Shown here piece by piece: positions 1 to 7,300 of a stretch of 7,716 nucleotides of DNA. Both the position numbers and the translations under genes were made by a program. Source of the stretch: Comamonadaceae bacterium (GTDB lineage: Bacteria > Pseudomonadota > Gammaproteobacteria > Burkholderiales > Burkholderiaceae_C); assembly GCA_947454585.1 (NCBI GenBank), contig CANGML010000072.1, forward strand, positions 1 through 7,716, in the 5' to 3' direction. The notes beneath the pieces are model-generated. The model saw nothing but the letters and a program-made list of their open reading frames with translations. It was not told where the DNA came from and did no database searches. Positions within the stretch are counted from its first letter, which is position 1; each line of letters opens with the position of its first letter.

Positions 1-1638
1 CGCGTAGGGGAACCACGCCGAGCCTTTGGGGTTGCCCAGGGTGGCTTCCCACACAGAGGGCGACACCACGGTCAGCGCCACAGAAGAGATCAGGCCCAAG
101 AAGCCGCCGATGACGGCGCCTTTGGTGGTGCAATCTTTCCACAGCACAGACATGAATAGCACGGGGAAGTTGGCCGACGCGGCAATCGCGAACGCCAAGG
201 CCACCATGAAGGCGATGTTTTGCTTCTCGAACGCAATGCCCAAGGCCACCGCGATGACGCCAAGCGCCAAGGTGGTGATACGCGACACGCGCAATTCTGA
301 CGCGCTGTCGGCGTTGCCCTTCTTGAACACCGTGGCGTACAAGTCGTGTGACACCGCCGAGGCGCCAGACAAGGTTAAGCCAGCTACCACCGCCAAGATG
401 GTGGCGAACGCGACGGCAGAGATGAAGCCGAAGAACACATCGCCGCCCACCGCCTTCGCCACCAGCACCGCCGCCATGTTGGCGCCACCGGCTTTGAGTT
501 GCGCATTCAGTTCGGGGTTGGTCATCACCAAGGTGATGGCGCCAAAACCGATGATGAAGATCAACACGTAGAAGTAACCGATCCAGGTGGTTGCCCAGAA
601 CACTGATTTACGCGCTTCTTTGGCATCAGGCACCGTGAAGAAGCGCATCAAGATGTGAGGCAAACCCGCGGTACCGAACATCAATGCCATGCCAAAAGAG
701 ATGGCAGAGACAGGGTCCTTGATGAAGCCGCCTGGGCCCATGATGGACATGCCCACCTGTGCGGGGTCGCTTGCATTGGCTTTGTCCAATGCGGCAGAGG
801 CAGCAGCCGCCGCTTCAGGTGATGCAGCTGCGGCAGCAGAGGCGGTGGCTGCGGCAATGGCCGCTTCCTTCGCTACGCCAGCCAAGGCTGTTTTCACTTC
901 CACGCCTTTAGCGAATAGGGCTTCAGGGCTGAAGCCAAACTGCGCCAAGACCATGAAGGCCATGAAGGTCACACCCGCCAGCAGCATGATGGCTTTGATA
1001 ATTTGTACCCATGTGGTGGCCGTCATGCCACCGAACAACACGTAGACCATCATCAACGCACCGACCAACACCACCGCGATCCAGTAGTCCAAGCCGAACA
1101 ACAGCTTGATCAATGAGCCCGCGCCTACCATCTGAGCGATCAGATAGAAGGCCACCACCACCAAGGTGCCAGAGGCCGCAAAGGCGCGGATCGGTGTTTG
1201 TTGGAAGCGGTAGCCAGCCACGTCAGCAAAGGTAAATTTGCCCAGGTTGCGCAGACGCTCGGCCATCAAGAAGGTGATCACAGGCCAGCCGACCAGAAAG
1301 CCGATGGAGTAGATCAAACCGTCATAGCCCGAGGCCATCACCGCCGCGGAAATGCCGAGGAACGACGCAGCAGACATGTAGTCGCCCGCAATCGCCAAGC
1401 CGTTTTGGAAACCGGTGATGCCGCCGCCCGCGGTGTAGAAGTCCGCCGCAGACTTGGTTTTGGCCGCCGCCCATTTGGTGATGCCCAAAGTGGCAATCAC
1501 AAAGCCTGCAAACATGACGATGGCGGTCCAGTTGGTGGCTTGCTTGGTGGTTTGGCCCAAGTCAGCACCCGCTGCGAATGCGGTCCCAGCCGCTAGGGCC
1601 AGACCAATGCCTAACAAGCGTGTGGAGAGTTTTTTCAT
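1..1638 (-). CDS. actP: Cation/acetate symporter ActP (sodium:solute symporter family), 3' end cut off by the window
   Basis: Inner-membrane symporter that imports acetate and related short carboxylates with a cation. The window holds 546 codons with no stop. The reading ends in WFPYA, which aligns with the FPYEYP stretch near the end of E. coli ActP as I remember it, so roughly 35-40 residues are missing. Residues 1-22 look like a cleavable signal peptide (MKKLSTRLL, then a hydrophobic core, ending AFA). Family blocks read in order: [20 protein letters not shown] (about 68-87), [20 protein letters not shown] (114-133), [15 protein letters not shown] [11 protein letters not shown] (164-174), [17 protein letters not shown] (200-216) and [20 protein letters not shown] (about 322-341). 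The start is set by GGAGG at 1649-1653, 10 nt upstream of the ATG, and by a 4-bp ATGA overlap with yjcH, which suggests translational coupling. Oddity: an Ala-rich insertion at residues 247-296. Acetate as substrate is inferred from family and operon; glycolate, propionate or pyruvate remain possible. Confidence 0.95.
   Translation of the reverse strand, partial: MKKLSTRLLGIGLALAAGTAFAAGADLGQTTKQATNWTAIVMFAGFVIATLGITKWAAAKTKSAADFYTAGGGITGFQNGLAIAGDYMSAASFLGISAAVMASGYDGLIYSIGFLVGWPVITFLMAERLRNLGKFTFADVAGYRFQQTPIRAFAASGTLVVVAFYLIAQMVGAGSLIKLLFGLDYWIAVVLVGALMMVYVLFGGMTATTWVQIIKAIMLLAGVTFMAFMVLAQFGFSPEALFAKGVEVKTALAGVAKEAAIAAATASAAAAASPEAAAAASAALDKANASDPAQVGMSIMGPGGFIKDPVSAISFGMALMFGTAGLPHILMRFFTVPDAKEARKSVFWATTWIGYFYVLIFIIGFGAITLVMTNPELNAQLKAGGANMAAVLVAKAVGGDVFFGFISAVAFATILAVVAGLTLSGASAVSHDLYATVFKKGNADSASELRVSRITTLALGVIAVALGIAFEKQNIAFMVALAFAIAASANFPVLFMSVLWKDCTTKGAVIGGFLGLISSVALTVVSPSVWEATLGNPKGSAWFPYA
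753..900 (-). other. Ala-rich insertion in a predicted periplasmic loop of ActP
   Basis: Residues about 247-296 of ActP are strongly Ala-rich (runs such as [17 protein letters not shown]) with scattered Ser, Glu and Lys. E. coli ActP has only a short connector here, so I estimate about 40 extra residues. Counting membrane segments from a cleaved N-terminus (N-out) puts the segment between TM6 (about 206-231) and TM7 (from about 313), on the periplasmic side. The DNA is low-complexity GCN/GGC codon sequence with short internal repeats, a composition prone to replication slippage. The flanking family motifs are intact, so the transporter is probably functional. Topology is inferred, not shown. 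Confidence 0.7.
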
Positions 1639-1943
1639 TTGGTCGCGTCCTCCAAGATGGCCTTGGTCAGCGCGTCGTAGTCGTTGTTGGCGCGGTTCAC
1701 GTAAATACCGGTGATCACAATGGTGAACACGATGACGCCCATGCCCAGAGGAATACCGACCGTGGTCACGCCTGCACCGATGGGTTGTGCCAAGAACGGT
1801 TTATTGAATGCAATCAATGCGATGTAGCCGTAGTACACGACCAACATCAGCACGGCGAGGAGCCAACCGAAGCCACCGCGTTTGGCACGCAGTTCTTTGT
1901 ACTTCGGGTGGTTCTGGATCTTGTCGACCACTGGATCACTCAT
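1635..1943 (-). CDS. yjcH: DUF485 small inner-membrane protein YjcH, partner of ActP
   Basis: This 102-residue protein matches the DUF485/YjcH family in length and pattern; E. coli YjcH has about 104 residues. The N-terminal cytoplasmic helix carries [11 protein letters not shown] (residues 12-22). Two membrane segments follow, about 26-46 ([21 protein letters not shown]) split by a short periplasmic loop from about 63-82 ([20 protein letters not shown]). The C-terminal tail [14 protein letters not shown] matches the family's typical ending with an RAN..(F/Y)D motif. The ATG is supported by GGGAGA about 6 nt upstream (near 1949-1954). The stop overlaps the actP start (ATGA, 1635-1638). In enterobacteria yjcH lies between acs and actP; here it is the first visible gene of the operon and no acs is present upstream. 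Its molecular role is poorly known; an accessory role in symporter assembly or activity is inference from constant linkage. Confidence 0.93.
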   Translation of the reverse strand: MSDPVVDKIQNHPKYKELRAKRGGFGWLLAVLMLVVYYGYIALIAFNKPFLAQPIGAGVTTVGIPLGMGVIVFTIVITGIYVNRANNDYDALTKAILEDATK

Positions 1944-2340
1944 TTTTATCTCCCATGAGGGTTATTGAAAAACGCCAGAAGGATGCTTCCTTCGTTGACT
2001 GGGTCATTGTTAGAAGAATGACTGACCAAGCCCTTACGCTCTGTGGGGTTGTAAAACCTACTTTTTAAAAGGGTGATGTGTCGAGCGAAAACATTTTTGC
2101 CCGAGAAAACCCTTAGCCAGTTTGCGCCATAAAACCATCGTTCTAGACAAAAAATACGCCCATTTTTCACATCGAGAAAATTTAACAAGGGGTAATTACG
2201 GTGATTGTGTTGAGAACCCCCGTTCATTGCGCGCGTTCAAGGCCCACTGCGTCAGAAAACGGTCAGCAATACCCCAGATAGTTGCGCGGCACAGCACCCA
2301 GCCAGGGTGATGGACAAACAGTCTAAGGAGACACATAAGC
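1944..2340. promoter_or_regulatory. Divergent intergenic region between yjcH-actP and the MHS transporter gene
   Basis: This 397-bp non-coding stretch is visibly richer in A/T than its neighbours, especially 2041-2200, and must hold the start signals for both divergent units. The best sigma70-like match for yjcH, on the minus strand, is TCGACA (plus 2079-2084) and TAGGTT (plus 2055-2060), 18 bp apart; the -10 is poor. For the rightward gene I see only weak pairs, such as TTGCGC (2122-2127) with TAGACA (2144-2149). I found no clear sigma54 -24/-12 element. Possible operator-like items are the palindrome GTAATTAC (2192-2199) and three related CGAG(C)GAAAA-type motifs near 2081, 2101 and 2172. 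A ribosome binding site AAGGAG lies at 2325-2330. Two chance reading frames in this region lack coding character. Confidence 0.6.
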
Positions 2341-3999
2341 ATGGCAACACTAGATGTAAATCGCCCGATGTCGGCGGAAGAGAAGAAGGTGATCTTCGCC
2401 TCTTCATTGGGTACCGTTTTCGAGTGGTACGACTTTTACCTGTACGGTTCACTCGCCGCGATTATTGCGAAGCAATTCTTCAGCGGCTTGGATGAAGGCT
2501 CTGCGTTCATCTTCGCCTTGTTGGCGTTCGCCGCCGGTTTCATCGTGCGTCCTTTCGGCGCGATCTTCTTCGGCCGTTTGGGCGACATGATCGGCCGCAA
2601 GTACACCTTCTTGGTGACCATCCTGATCATGGGCTTGTCCACCTTCATCGTGGGTATCTTGCCGAACTACGCCAGCATTGGCGTGGCTGCGCCCGTCATC
2701 CTGATCTGCTTGCGTTTGCTGCAAGGTCTGGCTTTGGGCGGTGAGTACGGCGGTGCTGCAACTTACGTGGCTGAGCATGCGCCCCACGACAAGCGTGGTG
2801 CTTACACCTCTTGGATTCAAACCACCGCGACGCTGGGCTTGTTCCTGTCCTTGATGGTGATCTTGGGTACACGGACCGCCATTGGCGAAGCTGCTTTCGC
2901 TGAGTGGGGCTGGCGTGTGCCGTTCATCGTGTCGATTGCCTTGTTGGCCGTGTCGGTCTACATCCGTTTGTCCATGAACGAATCGCCTGCTTTTGCCAAA
3001 ATGAAAGCTGAAGGCAAAACATCTAAAGCGCCACTGTCCGAGTCTTTCGGTCAATGGAAAAACTTGAAGATCGTGATCTTGGCCTTGATCGGTTTGACTG
3101 CAGGTCAAGCCGTGGTCTGGTACTCCGGTCAGTTCTACGCCTTGTTCTTCTTGACACAAGCGTTGAAAGTGGACGGCGCGACCGCCAACATCTTGGTGGC
3201 GGTTTCATTGTTGCTGGGTACACCGTTCTTCATCGTGTTCGGCTCCCTGTCTGACAAGATTGGTCGCAAGCCCATCATCATGTTGGGTTGCTTGTTGGCT
3301 GTGTTGACTTACTTCCCCGTGTTCGAAGCGTTGACCAAAGCGGCTAACCCCGACTTGTATGCTGCGCAACAAAAGAACAAAGTGGTGGTCACCGCGGACG
3401 TCAACGAGTGCTCGTTCCAGTTCAACCCCACGGGGACCGTGAAGTTCACGAGCTCATGCGACATCGCGAAGCAAGTGTTGGCCTCTAGCTCGGTGAGCTA
3501 CGAGAACGTCGCAGGCCCCGCTGGTGCACCAGCCACCATCAAAATTGGTGAAGTTGAGATTGCCAGCTACACCTCCAAAGGCCTGCCTGCTGACGAAGCC
3601 AAAGCCAAATCAGCAGAATTCCGTAAGGCCGTGGCCGATGCGTTGAAAGAAGCCGGCTACCCAGCGAAAGCTGATCCTGCGAAAGTGGACCAAGTCAAGA
3701 TCACCATCATCCTCACTTACTTGGTGATTTTGGTGACCATGGTGTATGGCCCGATCGCTGCCATGTTGGTGGAGATGTTCCCCACACGGATCCGTTACAC
3801 CTCGATGTCCTTGCCCTACCACATCGGCAACGGTTGGTTCGGTGGCTTGCTGCCAACGACCGCCTTCGCGATCGTGGCGCAAACTGGCAATATGTACAAC
3901 GGTTTGTGGTACCCCATCATCATCGCGGGTATGACTTTCGTAATCGGCATGATCTTTGTGAAAGAAACCAAAGACGTCGACATTTACGAGCACGACTAA
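2341..3999 (+). CDS. MFS transporter of the metabolite:H+ symporter (MHS) type with a large TM9-TM10 insert
   Basis: 552-residue inner-membrane, proton-coupled permease, probably for a carboxylate or similar small metabolite. MHS hallmarks are FEWYDFYLYG in TM1 (27-36), MFS motif A GRLGDMIGRK after TM2 (78-87), RLLQGLALGGEYGGA in TM4 (125-139), and the second-half motif A copy GSLSDKIGRK after TM8 (301-310). Twelve TM segments can be placed: about 17-43, 55-77, 88-108, 117-143, 153-178, 191-212, 243-272, 282-300, 311-331, 454-480, 494-511 and 519-538. Usual MHS members are about 420-450 residues; the extra length is a hydrophilic block at about 332-453 between TM9 and TM10. With cytoplasmic termini this faces the periplasm. 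It holds Cys357 and Cys373, 16 residues apart, and a Lys/Ala-rich helical end. The start is supported by AAGGAG 10 nt upstream. It is followed by a terminator at 4039-4063. Substrate unknown; the divergent actP operon hints at organic acids. Confidence 0.92.
   Translation: MATLDVNRPMSAEEKKVIFASSLGTVFEWYDFYLYGSLAAIIAKQFFSGLDEGSAFIFALLAFAAGFIVRPFGAIFFGRLGDMIGRKYTFLVTILIMGLSTFIVGILPNYASIGVAAPVILICLRLLQGLALGGEYGGAATYVAEHAPHDKRGAYTSWIQTTATLGLFLSLMVILGTRTAIGEAAFAEWGWRVPFIVSIALLAVSVYIRLSMNESPAFAKMKAEGKTSKAPLSESFGQWKNLKIVILALIGLTAGQAVVWYSGQFYALFFLTQALKVDGATANILVAVSLLLGTPFFIVFGSLSDKIGRKPIIMLGCLLAVLTYFPVFEALTKAANPDLYAAQQKNKVVVTADVNECSFQFNPTGTVKFTSSCDIAKQVLASSSVSYENVAGPAGAPATIKIGEVEIASYTSKGLPADEAKAKSAEFRKAVADALKEAGYPAKADPAKVDQVKITIILTYLVILVTMVYGPIAAMLVEMFPTRIRYTSMSLPYHIGNGWFGGLLPTTAFAIVAQTGNMYNGLWYPIIIAGMTFVIGMIFVKETKDVDIYEHD
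3334..3699 (+). other. About 120-residue periplasmic insert domain of the MHS transporter
   Basis: Codons 332-453 form a polar block interrupting the normally short TM9-TM10 connector. The first half is beta-like (VVVTADVNECSFQFNPTG, then FTSSCDIAKQ) and contains the only two Cys of the block, at 357 and 373. The middle has a short IKIGEVEIASYTSKG stretch. The last part is a charged helix (EAKAKSAEFRKAVADALKEA) followed by GYPAKADPAKVDQ leading into TM10. I recognise this as a recurring extra region in long MHS-like transporters of Betaproteobacteria, from memory only. A disulfide and a substrate-capture or partner-binding role are inference. Confidence 0.65.
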
Positions 4000-4038
4000 G
4001 CATGTCAGCCACCTAGGGCAACCTGGGTGCTACATTTC

Positions 4039-4063
4039 AGCCCTCCCCTGTGGAGGGCTTTTT
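4039..4063 (+). terminator. Rho-independent terminator after the MHS transporter gene
   Basis: A perfect 7-bp GC-rich stem (GCCCTCC at 4040-4046 with GGAGGGC at 4052-4058) extended by an A-T pair, with the 5-nt loop CCTGT and a TTTTT tract at 4059-4063. It lies 40 nt after the transporter stop and only about 10 nt before the Shine-Dalgarno sequence of the next small gene. Confidence 0.88.
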
Positions 4064-4084
4064 ACTGATTTCGGAGAAACAGAG

Positions 4085-4267
4085 ATGTTGAAAATTTTTA
4101 TCGGATTTGTGATCTTCGCTGCCCTGGCGATATTTGTGATCATGAAGGGGGGCGACAGCCTGGATATGGGCGGCGAGAAGCACGGCGCTGATGCCGTGCA
4201 CGCCCCTTCTGAAGCGGCCTCGGGCGTAGCCACTGCGGCCTCAGCTGACGCCTCTGCGGCCAAGTAA
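4085..4267 (+). CDS. Small single-TM membrane protein, function unknown
   Basis: A 60-residue protein starting MLKIFIGFVIFAALAIFVIM, one clear membrane segment at about 3-20. It is followed by a polar stretch, KGGDSLDMGGEKHG (21-34), and a low-complexity Ala/Ser/Asp tail ending in SADASAAK. The start has a good Shine-Dalgarno (GGAGA near 4073-4077, 7 nt before the ATG), and the gene ends just before its own terminator at 4289-4316, which together argue that it is real. The N-terminus is too poor in positive charge for a classical signal peptide; the tail could face either side. It lies between two terminators, so it is expressed either by read-through from the transporter gene or from a promoter I cannot identify. 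I do not recognise a named family. Confidence 0.72.
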   Translation: MLKIFIGFVIFAALAIFVIMKGGDSLDMGGEKHGADAVHAPSEAASGVATAASADASAAK

Positions 4268-4288
4268 GCCTCGTTATTTCGATGCGTC

Positions 4289-4316
4289 AAACGCCACGGC
4301 TTGTCCGTGGCGTTTT
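4289..4316 (+). terminator. Rho-independent terminator after the small membrane-protein gene
   Basis: A perfect stem, ACGCCACGG (4291-4299) with CCGTGGCGT (4305-4313), lengthened by two A-T pairs, with the loop CTTGT and a short T run (TTTT, then GCTTT). The A residues before the stem could also let it act on the other strand, but no convergent gene is present here. It separates the small gene from uvrA. Confidence 0.88.
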
Positions 4317-4335
4317 GCTTTGTCAATGCCCTCGC

Positions 4336-4372
4336 TTGGATGCGGGTCTGTGCGAATCTCTAGAATATTCGC
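4336..4372 (+). promoter_or_regulatory. Candidate uvrA promoter with a dyad over the -10 box
   Basis: TTGGAT (4336-4341) and TAGAAT (4361-4366) resemble sigma70 boxes, 4/6 and 5/6 matches, but the spacer is 19 bp. The -10 box lies inside an inverted repeat with arms GCGAAT (4352-4357) and ATTCGC (4367-4372), and overlaps the palindrome GAATATTC (4363-4370). No LexA-type CTGT-N8-ACAG box is seen between the preceding terminator and the uvrA start. The uvrA ribosome binding site is AAAAGG at 4381-4386, 7 nt before the ATG. Confidence 0.45.
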
Positions 4373-4393
4373 CACACTTCAAAAGGCCCCGCC

Positions 4394-7300
4394 ATGACAG
4401 GCACCATCCGCATTCGTGGCGCACGCCAACACAACCTCAAAAACTTAGACCTGGACATTCGCACGGGTGAACTGACGGTGGTCACCGGCCCCAGTGGCTC
4501 GGGCAAATCGAGTTTGGTGTTCGACACGCTCTACGCAGAAGGCCAGCGCCGCTATGTGGAGACGTTCAGCGCCTACGCGCGCCAGTTTTTAGACCGCATG
4601 GACCGCCCCGCCGTGGACAAGGTCGAAGGTGTGCCCCCCGCGATTGCGATTGACCAAACCAACCCTGTGCGCAGCTCGCGCTCCACCGTGGGCACCATGA
4701 CCGAGTTGAACGACCATTTGAAGTTGCTCATGGCCCGTGCGGGAAACTTGTTTGACCGCCACACCGCGCAGCCCGTGCAGCACGACACGCCGCAAAGCAT
4801 TTACGCCGAGCTGCAACGCCGCTGCGCCGCACAGCCGCAAGACCCGCGTCTCATCATGACCTTCCCGGTGGAGTTGCCGGCCAACACCACGGCGGCCGAG
4901 GTGGAGCAGTGGTTGAGTGCCAGTGGCTTCACACGCATCCATGCCGAGCGCGAGGTGGCCACACCCACCGGCCCACGAAAATTGCTCGACGTGGTGGCGG
5001 ATCGTTTCAAACTCGGCAACACCGAGCAAGCCCGTGTGGTGGAAGCGATTGAGCTGGCCATCAAACGCGGCGGCGGACGCTTGAACGTGTATTGGTCTTT
5101 AGATGCAGAAGCCACGCCCGAGTTGTGGCGTTTCTCCACGGGTCTGCACTGCCCCGACAGCGACCTGCGCTACAGCGACCCGATTCCGTCCATGTTCTCG
5201 TTCAACTCCGCGGTGGGCGCTTGCGAGACCTGCCGTGGCTTTGGCCGTGTGATTGGCGTGGATTACGGGCTGGTGATTCCGAACGACAAACTCACCTTGC
5301 GTTCGGGTGCCATCAAAACCATCCAAACCCCAGCCTGGGTCGAAACGCAAGATGACCTCATGCGTCACGCCGAAGCCGAAGGCATTCCGCGTGACACGCC
5401 TTGGTACAAGCTGAGCCAAGAGCACAAAGACTGGGTGATCCACGGCTCACCCCTGTGGAAAGGCAAGTGGAACCACCAGTGGTACGGCATCAAACGCTTC
5501 TTTGAATACTTGGAGAGCAAGGCCTACAAGATGCACATCCGCGTCTTGCTGTCCAAGTACCGCAGCTACACCCCGTGCGGCACCTGCGCGGGCGCACGCT
5601 TGAAAACCGACAGCTTGCTGTGGCGCATTGGCACCCAAGAACATGCCGACGCCGTTCTGCCCCCTGCCAAGCGCTTCATGCCCCAAGGTGTGCCATGGAC
5701 CCGCGCGCAACTCGAAGCCCTGCCAGGCTTGTGCGTGCACGACTTGATGCAGCTGCCCATCGACAAGTTGCACCAGTTCTTCAACGCCACGCAAGTCGAT
5801 GTCGCGGGCGCAGACGCGCAAGCCTTGCATTTGCTGCTCGACGAAATCCGCACCCGCTTGAAATACCTCTGCGATGTGGGCATCGGGTACCTCACGCTGG
5901 ACCGCCAAAGCCGCACACTCAGCGGCGGCGAAGTGCAGCGCATCAACCTCACCACCGCCTTGGGCACCTCGTTGGTCAACACCTTGTTTGTGTTGGACGA
6001 ACCCAGCATCGGCTTGCACCCACGTGACATGAACCGCATCAACGAGGCCATGCTGCGCCTGCGCAATGCCGGCAATACCTTGGTCGTGGTGGAGCATGAC
6101 CCCGCGGTCATGCTGTGCGCCGACCGCATCATCGACATGGGCCCCGGCCCCGGCGTGAAGGGCGGACACATTGTGTTTGACGGCACGACCGAAGCCTTGA
6201 AGTCCGCTGACACCTTGACAGGCGCCTACTTGGGCGCCCGTAAAACCATTGGCCTAGGGCTCAAGCGCGTGGTGACTGACAACACGCCGCGTTTGATTTT
6301 GGAAGGCGCACGCGAACACAACCTACAAAACCTGAGCATCGAGTTCCCGCTGCAACGCTTGGTCTGCATCACCGGCGTCAGCGGCTCGGGCAAATCGACC
6401 CTGATCCAAGACATCCTGACCCCCGCACTGCTGCGCCACTATGGCCGCGCGACCGAAACACCTGGCGCACACGACCGCTTGCTAGGGGCCGACTACCTGA
6501 GTGATGTGGTGTTTGTCGACCAGTCGCCCATCGGTAAAACCGCTCGCTCTAACCCCGCCAGCTATGTGGGCGCATGGGACGCGGTGCGTGAAATATTCGC
6601 TGTAGCGCCACTGTCAAAGCAACGCGGCTACACCGCATCCAAGTTCAGCTTCAACAGTGGCGATGGCCGCTGCCCAACGTGCGGCGGTTCAGGATTCGAA
6701 CACGTCGAGATGCAGTTTTTGAGCGACGTGTATCTGCGTTGCCAAGACTGCAACGGCCAACGTTACAGACCAGAAATCCTAGAAGTCCGCATCGAACGCA
6801 AAAAGCTGGTTGGCGCTGGGGCAGTGCTGACGCAGCGACATTCTGAGCAAAGCGAAGAGGAGCAAGGCAGTGCTGCTCCAGCGACAACCAGCGTCTTCCT
6901 CAATGTGGCGGATGTGTTGGAGTTGACCGTTGGCGAGGCGTTAGAGATTTTCGCCAACGACCGCGAAGTAGTCCGCACCCTGCAACCCATCGTCGACGTC
7001 GGGTTGGACTATGTGAAGCTGGGTCAGCCTGTGCCGACCTTGAGCGGTGGCGAAGCGCAACGCTTGAAGTTGGCTGGCTTCTTGGCTGAAGCCGCCAAAG
7101 CCAAGACGTCCAGCAAACAATCGCTGGCCAAAAAAGGTGTGCTGTTTTTATTTGACGAACCCACCACGGGCTTGCACTTTGACGACATCGCCAAACTCAT
7201 GCGCGCCATGCGTCGTTTGCTGGAAGACGGCAACTCGCTCATCGTGATTGAGCACAACCTCGACGTGATTCGCGCCAGTGATTGGTTGATTGACCTGGGG

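Noticed and set aside
753..900. Ala-rich codon run in actP as a CRISPR or tandem repeat array
   Set aside because: Repeats are short, irregular and purely a consequence of Ala codons; there are no constant repeat units or spacers.
26..1045. Rightward reading frames at 26-571 and 689-1045
   Set aside because: They lie opposite actP, whose protein matches a known family throughout; the frames are Ala/Thr/Lys-rich shadow translations without ribosome binding sites.
1946..2227. Leftward 93-codon frame filling much of the intergenic region before yjcH
   Set aside because: No Shine-Dalgarno before its start, no recognisable domain or membrane segment, and residue usage looks random. I treat the region as non-coding regulatory DNA, though comparison with relatives could reopen this.
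2122..2310. Rightward 62-codon frame upstream of the MHS gene
   Set aside because: It starts in AT-rich non-coding sequence, has no good ribosome binding site and no coding character.
2449..3159. Leftward 236-codon frame opposite the MHS transporter
   Set aside because: Gln/His/Asp/Gly-rich composition typical of an antisense shadow; the sense frame has continuous MFS motifs across the same region.
4030..4326. Leftward 98-codon frame across the small gene and both terminators
   Set aside because: It runs through two rho-independent terminator hairpins and is Ala/Pro/Ser-rich in mirror image of the small gene's tail.
5447..6213. Leftward frames of 240 and 215 codons opposite uvrA
   Set aside because: The sense frame encodes conserved UvrA zinc, signature and Walker B motifs here; the antisense frames are low-complexity and overlap each other.
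6805..6892. Palindrome in uvrA as an intragenic terminator
   Set aside because: No T tract follows either arm, and the loop of 38 nt is too long for a rho-independent terminator.
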